Source: Liopterus haemorrhoidalis (lineage: Eukaryota; Arthropoda; Insecta; Coleoptera; Dytiscidae). From it: a stretch of 64,000 nt of DNA. A program made the position numbers and the translations under genes. Numbering within the stretch: the first letter of the stretch is position 1; each line of letters starts with the position of its first letter. The notes below the pieces were generated by a model that saw only the letters and a program-made list of their open reading frames with translations, was not told the origin of the DNA and searched no databases. The stretch spans positions 10,773,934 through 10,837,933 of the forward strand of contig OZ020616.1 of the NCBI GenBank assembly GCA_963971575.1, given 5' to 3'. Positions 11,340-21,905 of the stretch are shown here, one piece after another.

Positions 11340-12260
11340 TTTAAAAATTCTTCAAATGAATAAAACGGATTAGATTCCAAGAAATCCTTGAGTTTAGCCT
11401 AAAATTTATTTAATCTGCGAGATTTAATATTCTATGGCAATATATTTAAACATTTAATTGCAAAGAAGTTATAATTTCTAGTTTTCAGCAGTCTTGTAAA
11501 ACCTAAATAGAAATTAGTTTTATTGCGAGTGTCATACGTATGTACTTGTTCTTCAGTTTTATAATGCTTCTTATTTTTGTATCCGAAAATTAAACACTGG
11601 TAAATATAAAGAGATGGCAAATTCATAATTTTTAAACCTCTGAAAGCATGCTTACAATCCGCTCCGTTTTCCTAGAAACTTTTCTAACAACTCGCGTTTG
11701 TAAGGCAAAAATTCGTTTTGCTGAGGCACTATGTCCCCATGCGAGCAGGTCGTAAGAGATGTGCGACTGAAATAGAGCATACTAGGACATTTTTAAAACA
11801 TTGACAGATACCTACACAATCAACAAGATTTCGAATTAAATATATGGTTCTACATAACTTAGTTGCCAGATTTTGAACATGATGGTTCCACGTCTATATG
11901 AACGCCTAGAAAATTTACTGACCCTAGATAAGCAAACTTTATTAGAATGCTTTAATGTAGTTAATAATTTATTTGTTTTGTCAATATTCAAGTATAGTTT
12001 ATTTGATGAAAACCAGATATGCGAATCATGAATTAACTCATAATTTTTTAAAAAAATATTGTTTTGAGATTTTGATCTGATCAGCAACGTGGTACATAAA
12101 ATAGGAGCAGCCTTTAATTCACGAAGGAAAGTTATTGACAAAAATTAACAATAAAAGAGGTCCTAAAATAGACTCTTGTGGAACTTCACAGGTAATAGGC
12201 AAGGGTGTTGAATCTGTATCTTTAAACTTAACAAACTGCAATCTGTTATAACATATTATT
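11340..12260 (-). pseudogene. LINE reverse transcriptase fragment, minus strand
   Basis: Reading from high to low coordinates: EVPQESILGPLL (about 12165-12200) is the RT GVPQGSILGPLL motif, followed by a degraded YADD region and IWFSSNKLYLNIDKT (about 11950-12000), then NLPSLYIYQCLIFGYKN and HTYDTRNKTNFY (11432-11626) from the C-terminal part. Frames are broken and the catalytic YADD is not readable. It resembles the 425-1260 and 6242-7325 copies in motif order. Confidence 0.75.
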
Positions 12261-13195
12261 TCAGTTATTAAATATATTATTAAAGCCCATCTTAATGATT
12301 AGAATATAATTAACTTACTCCTGGTTGCATAAAAGTCTTAAAACTAGATACAAGCTAAAACTGGATGTAAAACATGAAAATACCTAGCAACACAATGCGT
12401 TGCCAGGCAATTTTTTAATTTCTGTAGTTCTTATTTTTGATTTAGTTTTCTTTGTCTTGGCTTTTGTTTCTGTCACATAAGTTAAGATATGACGGAATTA
12501 GGATAAGGCATATGTGTGACCATTTGAATTATGTAATATTCTAAATACCAAGAAAATATGAAAAAATATAAAAACATATATTGAGTACATAAGTGCTTTT
12601 AAATAATATATTAAGAACTTCTATTTTCACGAGTTCTCAATTAGTATTATGGGTAAGATGTTGAGTTATGACATCCGATGTCTGAATGCAATGCGTAAGC
12701 TGAGCTCTCCATAGGAGAGCTGCCTTGTATTGAGTTCCATTATATATTTACAATAAATAATCCACAGCCTACTGGAACAATTGACATCAGCGTCCACGGT
12801 AACAGATAACACATCAGTTGCCCACACGAAACACAGAACCGGAATACAGGAACAACCTACTGTTAACACAGTATAAATTCATAAAATTAAATTCCCAACA
12901 AATGAACATTGGTATTTTCAAAAGTTGTTCATCATTTTAACGATTATGTACTGGGCAATACGTTTCCAGGACGTTCCTGGCAGAGATGCAAAAGGTGCCC
13001 CTGAACCTCAGCGGTCGAATTCAGGAGCGCCTGGATGTAGACCGTTTGTGTTGTGGCAAATGACTTGAATTATATAACGAAATATTCAGTTTTATGAAAA
13101 TATTTCCCACTTCCATAAATCCCTTAATTACTCTGAAGAACATAATAGACAATGAATTAATATCTTCAGTTCCTAATTTTTCCACACCGCCAAGG
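12261..13195. other. Spacer, nothing recognised
   Basis: Open stretches here carry no family motif. A slightly GC-richer patch at 12660-12870 has no recognisable origin. Confidence 0.35.
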
Positions 13196-14370
13196 GTTGA
13201 TTATGTTTATGTTTATTCACAAAATAATTGTACATATACATACAGTGACATAAATATATAAATGCCACGATATGCACATTAAAAAATTAATTTAAAAAAA
13301 ATACAATAATAATACAAAACAAACAGTCGCGAGGAATCACAAAAAGCTAAGACAGACAATCTTGTTGCTCCTTATGAAACCTTGAGAAAAAAATAAAATA
13401 ATAATATAGACAAAAAAAAAAAGTATTAATAAATATAGGAACATAAATATTTGTTTTCATTTAAATTACAAAACTATTAGGTAAAAAGACATTATTGCGT
13501 TTACTATTTGTTGCTCTGAATATTCATCTCCCAGCACTTTTTTCCAGAGCTTACATACTCGTATTAGGATATTTCACATGTAATAACCGTTTCCTTGTAG
13601 GATTTCTTTGAGGCAGTCTTCCGAAACACCATGCAAAAATTTCTTGACTTTAACAATATATTGATTATGATTACGAGAAAGCATATTCATAAAATTATCT
13701 ACCGAGTCCTTATTAACAAAGAAATTAAACAAAACAGGAATGAAGTAACGAGAATTAGATTGACCAACTTTCTTTTTAATACCAGCGGAATAAGATAAAT
13801 GCGATTTTTTTAATCTAGTTGAATATGCGTGAAGAGGCATAGATAGTAAGTCATGGAGATACTGTTTATTTTTATAAATATATCTATAAATAGATAAACA
13901 ATATAAGTGATTTATGGTGAAAATATTAATTTCTATAAATAGTTCTCTACTTGGATACCGCCGACATTTTCCATACATAATTTTTAAAATCATTTTTTGT
14001 GCGGTTTCTATTTTTTTAATTAACATCTTGCCAGCTCCTCCCCACACACTAACTAACTATCGATTGAATAAATGAGAAGTATATAATTTTGAGATTATTT
14101 AATTTCATTTTCTTTTTTAAATTAATAAATATATAAATGAATTTTCTAATTTTATTGATTAAAGCAGTAATATGACAGTTCCAATTTAACTTCGAATCTA
14201 TCTGAACTCCTAAATATTTAATATCATTAACCTTTTTTATAGTAGTAGAACAATTGCAGTCATTTTTTTATGACATTAATTATGACATATAACACATCTT
14301 TATTCGCAGCTAGTATAGGCGGTCGTTTCGGAAAAACGAGCATATTGAACTTAGGCTAGGTTTCAAATGC
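13196..14370 (-). pseudogene. LINE polymerase C-terminal region with 3' tail, minus strand
   Basis: On the minus strand, NMLVFPKRPP (about 14330) and IKYLGVQIDSKLNWNCHIT (about 14160-14215) are the post-RT LG..ID..L.W region. The open frame 13574-14047 then gives WGGAGKMLIKKIETAQKMIL, followed by KCRRYPSRELF and further C-terminal sequence. The 3' end, near 13196, has repeated AAACAT words after AATAAACATAAACATAA, a typical LINE tail. The 5' part, including RT catalysis, is missing, and a frameshift and stop lie between 14160 and 14330. Confidence 0.75.
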
Positions 14371-14689
14371 TTACTGCTTTGCATACAATAATATCAAGCG
14401 ATAGACTATAGATCTCCGTGTGATACTTACACGGAGTCCACGTAGCGGGTGACAAAAAAAAATCAAAATATCATGAAATATAAATTTCACGTCATAAAAG
14501 AAAGATACGAGTATAGCCATTATATATACCCAGATGAATCCAAGATTGGTGATAAAATATGAACACTATAATTATGGAAATGGGTCATACAAATACCATC
14601 TTCCAAATGAGGTCCGCATATACACTACTAAAATGACTAGCATTTGCTTTAGCCTAAAATACAGAGATCAGCTAAAACAAACAATACCA
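14371..14689. other. Spacer with one perfect hairpin
   Basis: CTCCGTGT/ACACGGAG with a 7-base loop (14414-14436) is the only structure seen. Confidence 0.35.
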
Positions 14690-14876
14690 GATATGTAAAA
14701 GAAACCTGGAAATTATTTTCAAATGGATCCCTGCATATATCGGTATCATTGGAAATGAACAGGCTGATGATGCTGCCAAAGAGGCTACTAATCTCGCAGT
14801 AACCAATCCACCTATTCAGGCAAATGACCTCAAAGCCCAGATAAAATCCGCCGCAAGAGAAAAATTGATACTATGA
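14690..14876 (+). pseudogene. RNase H-domain fragment of a LINE
   Basis: In one frame KWIPAYIGIIGNEQADDAAK (about 14720-14780) matches the C-terminal part of the RNase H fold in Jockey/I-type LINEs (the usual pattern is WIPAH.GI.GNE.AD..AK). The expected His reads Tyr. EATNLAVTNPPIQANDLKAQ follows, as in the family. Nothing upstream or downstream continues the element convincingly. Confidence 0.75.
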
Positions 14877-15002
14877 GGATAAGTGATAACGTCAAATAAG
14901 CTCCGAACAATCCAGGTCACAATTTCAAAATGGTAGCCAGTAACTGGAAGACAGCGAGACTAAATAGTTTTAACAAGACTGAAAATTGGCCACTCCAGAC
15001 TA

Positions 15003-15544
15003 AAGCGTGTTCTACATTATACAATTCTCATCAAATTTTCATACTTATTTCTTTGACTAGAACTTGTACTAGAAATAAATCAGTGAAATTGTACAGTGTA
15101 GAACACGGTATGTAGTCAAGGTCAACTTTATTCAAAACTAGATTTGATCCAACTGTTCTTGAAAACACATCCAACTTGGAACTCGGTGCATGCGCAGTAG
15201 ACAGTTTTAACAATAGTACCAACATTAAAATTACGCTTGTAAATATTTTGTATTACCACGTGTTTAATAGTGTTTTGTTGATCATTGGTTTGAATAAGCG
15301 AATATATAAATTGTGTTTTGTACGTAAATCAGTAATTTTACAAATCTAATAGCTAGGTTATAAACATTTGACAAGATATGAATTATATTTTTATGTTGGT
15401 ACTTTAAATGAACTGAAACACGTGTAAGAATTTCATTCTCTACCAAAAAATTGAAAAATAAATTGTATTAAAACTTTGACAACTTCTAGTTCAAAGAAAA
15501 AAGTTTAGAAAATTGATGAATAAAGTATAATGTAGAACACGCTT
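15003..15544. mobile_element. Non-coding element with 20-bp perfect TIRs
   Basis: AAGCGTGTTCTACATTATAC begins at 15003 and its exact reverse complement ends at 15544. A third, internal GTGTAGAACACG word lies near 15097-15108. No clear target duplication and no transposase. The superfamily cannot be told. Confidence 0.6.
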
Positions 15545-15884
15545 AACGCACGATTTAAAAGAATTGAAAAGTTGGGTATCATAAAAAATCACTTGACGAA
15601 CGTACGGCAGAAATTTGGAAAATCACTTGAAGAACGATGGGGCGAAATGGAAAATATCATTTTAAGAGCCGGGTGCAGAAATTCACTTGAATTAAATACT
15701 TACAGGGTTATATTAAAAAAAATGTCTACATTTATTGCGCAATCCACAAAAATAATGGTCAAATCCAGAACTCGGGCACAAGCTTTCAAAACTCGGAGTG
15801 TCCGGGTGTAAACTGAAGTGGTGGCGACCCAATTTACATGTAATAATAATAACCCTACTTTAAATTCAATTTATGTGGGATAAA
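15545..15884. other. Spacer, nothing recognised
   Basis: An open stretch at 15572-15811 has no recognisable motif. Confidence 0.3.
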
Positions 15885-16060
15885 TAGGAAACAATAATTC
15901 ACCAGCTATCCGTGGCGTCCAAATTTTGCAGGCGGATAACTAATAGAAAAGTAGTATTGGAGGCGCATTTAGTTTTGCATTTCGTGTCTTTCGCTGTCTC
16001 TCTCTCTGCGCAGACTTTTTCCAATCCGCCACGGGTCGCCGGTTGAGGTATAAATAGCAT
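15885..16060. mobile_element. Small inverted-repeat element, relative of 5055-6180
   Basis: The right end, CCACGGGTCGCCGGTTGAGG, and left end, CACCAGCTATCCGTGGCG, are imperfect inverted repeats. The interior CATTTCGTGTCTTTCGCTG matches the other copy in reverse orientation. This copy is not interrupted. Confidence 0.55.
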
Positions 16061-16214
16061 TAAATAATACAAACTTTATACTGTTAATTATGTTTTATGG
16101 TGCCCACGAATTTCTTAATTGTAATGTTAGATCAAAATCATTTGGAAATTTGTAACTTTATGAAGTAAATTTAAAAAGATCCTTTACTTTACAAATTATT
16201 TTATTGTCACCAGA

Positions 16215-16252
16215 CGTACGTTTCGGCTACAAATTAGCCGTCTCCAGTAGCT
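16215..16252 (-). ncRNA. Hammerhead-like motif, degenerate
   Basis: On the minus strand: CTGGAGA, stem GGCTA/TAGCC, then GAAACGTA. The core has G where A6 is expected and stem I is not evident. It belongs to the CTGANGA-hairpin-GAAACGT pattern seen at other loci here. Confidence 0.3.
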
Positions 16253-16375
16253 GAATAAAGCTGAGGTATCGTAATATTATGACATGATGTCTCAGATTTT
16301 GCAAGCTACAAGATTTTTGATATTTTTGTTTCATATAACGGTTATTATAATATTTTCTGAGTACTGATATTTTTT

Positions 16376-16423
16376 TTCTTGGGGACCAGTACCGGGTCGC
16401 GGACCAAAGTTTGGGAAACGCTG
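16376..16423. mobile_element. hAT right-end remnant
   Basis: GGGTCGCGGACCAAAGTTTGGGAAACGCTG ending at 16423 is split here only for description: it has GTCGCGGACC subterminal sequence and the GGGAAACGCTG terminus typical of hAT MITEs. Its left end was not found. Confidence 0.5.
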
Positions 16424-16530
16424 CGTAGAGCATATCTTAATCCACTGTCAAAAATACCGGCTGGAACGGAATAATAATCAAGTACCAACACAACTAAGAG
16501 GAATATTGGACGACGTTAAACCCTAAAAAT
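16424..16530 (+). pseudogene. LINE C-terminal zinc-knuckle fragment
   Basis: VEHILIHCQKYRLERNN (about 16428-16480) matches the HIL..C end of the cysteine-histidine motif after RNase H in Jockey/I-type LINEs (compare 54955-55345). The hAT remnant cuts the element just upstream. Confidence 0.6.
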
Positions 16531-16583
16531 ATTGTCATTTCTTCTAGATACTAAACTGATAAATAAAATATGATTGTATTTGA

Positions 16584-16752
16584 CAGATCCTCTACTGACT
16601 TATAGAAAACTTTATGAAATAGGACGGTAAAATATAAAAATACAGCAAACATAACACCTCGCCGAGTAATTCGTCAAACAATTCCAAACACTGACGTCTA
16701 ATCGTGAAAAGGTTACCATGTTCAAAGTTTTGCTAACGGGTGGAAATGTTAT
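16584..16752. repeat. Dispersed repeat, copy 1 of 2
   Basis: Shares TTTGACAGATC, AGAAAACTTTATGAAATA and GTTTTGCTAACGGGTGGAAA in the same order with 18715-18884. Family unknown; no coding frame is recognisable. Confidence 0.65.
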
Positions 16753-16927
16753 TTAGATGTTTGTATCTTTCACTGTTATATGATTTGTTGTTGCTATTTT
16801 ATAATTTTATGAATTTTATGAAAATGAATTGTACATAATTGATCTGTAAAGTGCTATCTAATTAGGTGAAGCACGTTAAATTCAATTTAAAAAAAAAACT
16901 TACAATATTCAATTTTATTTGTACAAT
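16753..16927. other. AT-rich spacer
   Basis: Nothing recognised between the dispersed repeat and the ISL2EU-like element. Confidence 0.3.
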
Positions 16928-17311
16928 AGGGGATAGGCATGATTTTATTTAAATTTTTTATTATATTCCGCTTGTTGCATATAAACATAAAAAACAGTTT
17001 TGCATTTTTTTTTTTTTTATTTGAAGGCTTAAAAAATCTTAAATGTAAGTAGCGCGCGTAAACGACGTGTGACGTCATACCCCTTCTAAGTGACGCAGTA
17101 CACTACTAGCCTATCCAGTGTACTGCGTACAGCCTACCCAGTGTACAGCGTGAAGCCTACATAGTCTGTTGTGAAATTATTTGCTTGTATAACTTTTATA
17201 GGTAATGTAAAGTTAGAGTTATTTTAATTAAAATAAAGTTTAATTCTATAAAAAATAAAAACAATATATACATGTTTGCCGAATTAAATTTTATATTAAA
17301 GTATATAAAAT

Positions 17312-17557
17312 ATGGAAGATCCAGGCCTCAGTACTTCGAAACATAGTCGAAAATATTGTTTAGTACCGATGTGCACAAATAGTTCAAATAGAAATCCAAA
17401 AAAACAATTTATATCATTACCTGATGGCGAAAAACAACAGAAAAGGCGAAATTTGTGGCTGAAAGCTATGATGCGAAATAAAACCGATATTTCAGAAAAA
17501 AGTAAACTTTATGTTGTGTGCGTAAATGCATCAATGTTGGGTAAATTATCACTCTGA
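17312..17557 (+). pseudogene. THAP-domain N-terminus of transposon protein, truncated
   Basis: THAP domains are C2CH zinc fingers that bind DNA, found in several transposase families. The 81-residue product has C16 and C21 (CLVPMC), FISLPDGEKQQKRRNLWLKA as the central FxxFP...W block, and C70. The usual C..H ending is lost: the sequence switches at about 17522 from THAP coding to the reverse complement of the element's second gene, so the final His is absent. The ATG at 17312 lies about 380 bp inside the left TIR, which suits a transposon's first gene. It is almost certainly non-functional; copies 2 and 3 lack this segment. Confidence 0.75.
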
Positions 17558-17584
17558 GCCCTAACAAAATCTTTATCTGCATTT
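17527..17584 (-). pseudogene. Start of the element's second protein, broken copy
   Basis: Minus-strand remnant of the same N-terminus seen intact at 20232-20387 (DFVRAQSDNLPNID). One base is missing next to the start codon (GCATTTTAA rather than GCCATTTTAA), so the ATG is out of frame. Confidence 0.55.
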
Positions 17585-17863
17585 TAATAATAAATGCGTG
17601 AAAAATTGTTTAAAAACAAATACAAAACTCTCGAAAAATACAATATACACACGTAAAGATTATGTTGTAGCTGTATCTGTGACGTCAAACCCCAGTCGTT
17701 TGACGTCATACTCAGTCGTATTTACTCGGCAACCTTCGCGCCGTGGTCGGCTTATTTCAAATTTACAATATTTTAATTAAAAAATTTGGCTATAATATTA
17801 ATTAAAATGTGATTTTTGTTTTGCTAGGTGACATAACTAACATTGACATATCAAAAAAATGTA

Positions 17864-18235
17864 CCCAGCAAACATTCAACTAACGGCCGAATGCTGGCAA
17901 ACTGCTTTTATGCTGGTAAATTACTGGCACCAAAAGTAAGTGCAACGCCAGTATTAATAATGTACTTCACATTTGTATTTCGCATTCCGCCTATACGAAG
18001 TACTTTACCAGCATTTTATAAGCACTCTTCTTCACTCATACTTTTTACTTAAAACCATCAGAAATAAATCTTGCAACTAATGCGATTATTTTGCACTTTA
18101 CCGTTGCTGGGCCAGCAACTGATACATCAATGGGCCAGTAACGGCCCCGGGGACACCGTGGTACTGGCCCATTACTTTCAATGCCGGGGAGTATGTGCTT
18201 TACCAGTACTGGCCCGTATAAAAATGTTTGCTGGG
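17864..18235. mobile_element. 372-bp MITE with CCCAGCAAACATT ends and TA duplication, copy 1
   Basis: The termini CCCAGCAAACATT and AATGTTTGCTGGG are inverted repeats flanked by TA (17862-17863 and 18236-18237). The two other ISL2EU-like copies show the empty site as ATGTAGTTTTAAGG, which proves TA is the duplicated target. Same length as the inverted copy at 37676-38047. Probably a Tc1/mariner-type MITE. Confidence 0.88.
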
Positions 18236-18271
18236 TAGTTTTAAGGAAATATAAATTTTAGCGTATCCCCT

Positions 18272-18676
18272 ATTGCTGTAATTCTTGGGCCAGTGCGTTC
18301 CTGTTTGAAGTGATTTTATGAATGGGCATTAGAAGCAGTGGGTGTGTAGTATAGCTCTATGTGTAAGGTAGACCTGCCTGCTGACTGCTAGCACCAGGCT
18401 TCCTTTCAACATATCAGGAAATGAAAATATCAATAATAACAATGTTAGCTCTGTTCTACAATTACACCGCTGACACAAAAATAATATCTACTTATAACTG
18501 CACTTATTGATAGATAAGTATGCATAAGTGGCTCATGATTCGCACACAAATAAAAATTTATCTTGGACCCGTCCTCTTGTGCACAGTTTCACGGCATAAA
18601 GAGTATTATAAATGGATACTTGTGTAAAAAGTACGTATGACTATAAAGCTTTTTGCTTTTAACTACTGATCTTATT
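18272..18676. other. Spacer, nothing recognised
   Basis: No coding, repeat or RNA signal found. Confidence 0.3.
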
Positions 18677-18704
18677 CAGTGTTTCTCAAAGTGTGACCAC
18701 TGCT
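18677..18704. mobile_element. hAT-like left end
   Basis: CAGTGTTTCTCAAAGTGTG is a hAT-type terminus. No right end or duplication was found downstream. Confidence 0.35.
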
Positions 18705-18714
18705 TCTTCTTGAC

Positions 18715-18884
18715 AATTTGACAGATCGGCTTCAGACTTTTAGAAAACTTTATGAAATAAGAAGGTAAAATATACAAATACAGAAAATACAGCACTTCGC
18801 CGGGTAAGTCGTTAGATAATTGCGAACACCGACGTCGAACCGTGAAATGGTTCGACATGTTCAACGTTTTGCTAACGGGTGGAA
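18715..18884. repeat. Dispersed repeat, copy 2 of 2
   Basis: Partner of 16584-16752 in the same orientation, roughly three-quarters identical by eye. Confidence 0.65.
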
Positions 18885-19272
18885 AAAGATAAATAGAATA
18901 ATTTGTGAAGCATGGGGATCTCAAGAACGATGAGGGATACGAGGTCAGTTATTTTAGAGCAAAGTTGCCGCATTAAGGGACCATATTAATGATGGCGTTG
19001 TATTCTTAAAAAAAAAATATGTATTTTTTTAAGAACTAGATAGGTTTCTAGATATGACCGAAAATGTTATGTTTGGTGTGCACTTCTTGAGGCACTTTTT
19101 CATGGGTAATTTACAGAGATTCTCATTTTTTTTTTAACCGCGTACCATTTTCTAATTTGCCGTGTCAATTTTAATTTTTCATATAGAGTATACACATAGT
19201 AGGTTATGATAATTTTGAATAGAGCTTTTTTTTTGCTATTCAACCATATAAAAAAGTATTTCTTTATTTCTC
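18885..19272. other. AT-rich spacer
   Basis: Nothing recognised. Confidence 0.3.
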
Positions 19273-19275
19273 TTA

Positions 19276-19534
19276 GGCCCGGTCTTTCCACCTTCAGATA
19301 AAGTTCCAGGTAACTATCTGACAGATAAGGTTTTTTGTAACTTCATCTGCTGAGTATATGTCATCCCTTCTTTCTATACAAATGTATCTATCGGATAGTT
19401 ATCTAACAGATAATGAGACTGACGTATTGGATTCACTGACTGGTATTGCCATTTATTCAGCAGATGAAGTTACAAAAAACCTTATCTGTCAGATAGTTAC
19501 CTGGAACTTTATCTGAAGGTGGAAAGACCGGGCC
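19276..19534. mobile_element. 259-bp Harbinger-type MITE with perfect 78-bp TIRs
   Basis: The left arm 19276-19353, beginning GGCCCGGTCTTTCCACC, is the exact reverse complement of 19457-19534. TTA flanks both sides (19273-19275 and 19535-19537), matching the 3-bp TWA duplication of PIF/Harbinger. Perfect arms suggest recent insertion or correction. A degenerate terminus of the same family begins at 60870. Confidence 0.88.
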
Positions 19535-19605
19535 TTAATTTATCATATTTATATTTATATATATAGTTTTACGAAAATAAAATAGGACTTTTTTACATGG
19601 TAAAA

Positions 19606-19704
19606 CAATGTTTCCCAATCTTTTTACTCTCGTGCACATTTTCCAAAGAAGAAAAATTTCGCGACACACCTACGTAGTCATAGAAGAAGAAATTTATAAC
19701 GCTA
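19606..19704. mobile_element. hAT left-end remnant
   Basis: CAATGTTTCCCAATCTTTTT is a mutated CAGTGTTTCCCAACC terminus, followed by subterminal sequence with CGCGACACACC. HINE-B begins at 19705, in the T-run, and the rest was not found. Confidence 0.45.
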
Positions 19705-19760
19705 ATTTTTTACCGACCGCCAACATATGTATATCAGGGAGGTATTGTGATCATGCCAAT

Positions 19761-20706
19761 AGGGGATAGGCATGATTTTTTTTAAATTTTTTATTATATT
19801 CCTCTTGTTGCATATAAACATAAAAAACAGTTTTTAATTTTTTTTTTTTGTAATTTGAAGGCTTAAAAAAATCATAAATGTATGTAGCGCGCGAAAACGA
19901 CGTGTGACGTCATACCCCTTCTAACTGACGCATGACACTACTAGCTTACCGGCGTACATAGTCTGTTGTGAACTTATTTGTTTGTATAACTTTTATAGGT
20001 TATGTAAAGTTAGAGTGATTTTAATTAAAACAAAGTTTAATTCTATAAAAACAATTTATACATGTTTACCGAATTAAATTTTATATTAAAATAGATAACT
20101 TATATTGCAGTATTTCAATTATGCCTCTAACGTTTTGTAACTTCATGTAAACAATGTAGTAAAATTCTGACATCTAAATTACATAAATATTTACATTTTA
20201 CAGAGTTGCAGCGTTTGTTTACATAAAGTTATTAGAATATAAAATAAAAATTACTTAAAGGTCTGCTTTTACACCATATTTCTTCAGCACTGTAGCATTC
20301 ATTATTTTTCATATATTCCATGAGCATAAATGCATCAATGTTGGGTAAATTATCACTCTGAGCCCTAACAAAATCTTTATCTGCCATTTTAATAATAAAT
20401 GCGAGAAAAATTGTTTAAAAACAAATACAAAACTCTCGAACAATACAATACACACACGTGTAAAGAGTATGTTATAGCTGTATCTGTGATGTGAAACCCC
20501 TATCGTTTGACGTCATACTCAGTCGTTTTTACTCGGAAACCTTCGCTCCGTGGTCGGCTTATTTCAAATTTACAATATTTTAATTCAAAAATTTGGCTAT
20601 AATATTAATTAAAATGTAATTTTTGTTTTGTTAGGTGACATAACTAACATTAACATATCAAAATAATGTAGTTTTAAGGAAATACAAATTTTATGCGTAT
20701 CCCCTA
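19761..20706. mobile_element. ISL2EU-like element, copy 2 (nested)
   Basis: AGGGGATAGG...GTATCCCCT with AT on both sides (19759-19760 and 20707-20708). Removing the element and one AT restores a sequence that matches HINE-B copy 2 (CCAATTTTGAC here, CCGATTTTGAC there), so the 2-bp duplication is well supported. Length 946 bp; THAP segment absent. Confidence 0.85.
20232..20387 (-). pseudogene. N-terminus of second ISL2EU-type protein (YqaJ-protein-like)
   Basis: The minus-strand frame starts at ATG 20387 and runs 51 codons. Its opening MADKDFVRAQSDNLPNIDAF, then MLMEYMKNNE and YSAEEI, resembles the N-terminus of SWIM/YqaJ-nuclease-type proteins that I associate with ISL2EU-like elements in insects. 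The frame then leaves the family pattern and stops at 20232, so the SWIM finger and nuclease domain are deleted. It points inward from the right TIR, opposite to the THAP gene of copy 1. Family identity is from memory and needs a profile search. Confidence 0.45.
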
Positions 20707-20783
20707 TTTTGACATTTCGAGATTTCGATGGATCTCCACGAATTGAGGTCCCTACACAACGTTTTGACTATTTTTAGCACGAT

Positions 20784-20854
20784 GTCTGTCGGTCTGTCTG
20801 TCTGTCTATCTGTCTGTCTGTCTATCTGTCTGTCTGTCTGTCTGTACAACGGTC
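20784..20854 (+). repeat. GTCT/ATCT microsatellite in HINE-B
   Basis: Imperfect tetranucleotide array of GTCT with interspersed ATCT units, at the position expected for DINE-1-like elements. Confidence 0.9.
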
Positions 20855-21278
20855 TGTGTACACGTGCAGAGCAAATTCGGCTAAAAGGATTTTTATGAAA
20901 CTTCATATTTAAGCTTTTGACATCAATGGCATGAGTTAATCAACTTTTGGTAAAAATCGGTTAACTAGTAATAGGAGTTTACTCATGTCGGTTTTAAGAT
21001 TTTAATATTCCACAACAGAGAAATATTTCGAAAAAAAATTAATTAACAAAAGTTGCTATAAAAGCCATAACTAACAATTTTTATTTGAGACATTTTTTTG
21101 TAAGTATTCAGGTTCGTTTTCACGGTTATCGTAAATTATAAATACAGATTATGAAATTGTCAACGTAATATAATACGTTACTGTCTTTCACAATAATAAA
21201 TACTCTGCTGCTAGAATGTATTTTATACAAATACTTTGTGATGGCGGTTGGTCCTGAGGTGGCCACAGCTGATTTTTT

Positions 21279-21780
21279 AATACCAACATGACATACAATT
21301 TCATAGGTGCAAACTATTAAAATCAAAATTTCCTCTTATAGGCCGTACATTTTCGCCGCACATTGCGCAGAAACGAAGTTTTGACTGAGACCTTACTGCG
21401 TCTGTGCGCACGTAAAGCAGTGGCGTGGTGTATGACTTATTATTTTATTAGTCAGCTGTTTGTTTGGTACCTTGTTTGTGTTTCGTACCGTCACTTGTAA
21501 AATAGATGAAGTTCGTGTCGATTTGATGACTCATTCTGTTGTTTCGAAAATGAACGGCCTATAGTTTGTTTTTACAAAAGTGAACAGCATATAGAGCAAT
21601 ACTTATAAAACAAATAACACATTGTCAATAGTGAGAAATATTTTCTGAAATTAAAAAAAAAAAATAAGCCATTCATCAAAATATTTCTTTATACTGAATG
21701 AAAGTGTTATTACTTAAATAACGAATTAAAATGATTATCAAAAACTTTTTATCGAAAAAATTCTGGAAACTGGATTCTTA
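21279..21780. other. Spacer, nothing recognised
   Basis: No coding or repeat signal beyond low complexity. Confidence 0.3.
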
Positions 21781-21789
21781 GACATCCAG

Positions 21790-21885
21790 CATTTGGCTTT
21801 TTACACCTATTAAATGCCTACAAAAACTTGAAATGTGTGGTGTGTGAAAATGCACATTTAGCGCCAATTTTGTCAGCGACGGATG
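21790..21885 (+). mobile_element. HINE-A 3'-end relic
   Basis: ATGCCTACAAAAACTTGAAATGTG followed by GTGTGAAAATGCACA and CAATTTT matches, with changes, the 3' subterminal repeat, stem-loop and terminus of HINE-A. The rest of the element is not recognisable. Confidence 0.45.
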
Positions 21886-21905
21886 CAACGCGCAACCCTG
21901 TACTC

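Larger units (their letters stand above)
16928..18271. mobile_element. ISL2EU-like (Harbinger superfamily) element, copy 1
   Basis: Termini are AGGGGATAGG and TATCCCCT, flanked by AT on both sides (16926-16927 and 18272-18273). A 2-bp AT duplication is characteristic of ISL2EU. It shares 5' and 3' sequence with copies at 19761-20706 and 29606-30546 but also keeps the N-terminus of a THAP protein. A 372-bp MITE (17864-18235) is nested near the right end. Without it the element is about 970 bp, an internal deletion derivative. Confidence 0.75.
19705..21278 (+). mobile_element. HINE-B copy 1, interrupted by an ISL2EU-like element
   Basis: T-run, then ACCGACCGCCA (19712), a GTCT-rich array at about 20784-20854 and conserved sequence (AAATCGGTTAACTAG). 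It ends with TGGCGGTTGGTCC (inverted match to the start), the palindrome GTGGCCAC and a T-run at 21273-21278. This is the DINE-1/Helentron-associated layout with different sequence from HINE-A. The second copy, 62561-63227, is inverted and uninterrupted. The interruption is at 19761-20706. Confidence 0.72.

Noticed and set aside
20691..20906. Open frames through GTCT/GACA arrays, including similar ones near 27457, 62980 and 3121
   Set aside because: They translate a tetranucleotide repeat (RQTD/CLSV periodicity) within HINE elements and have no protein family signal.
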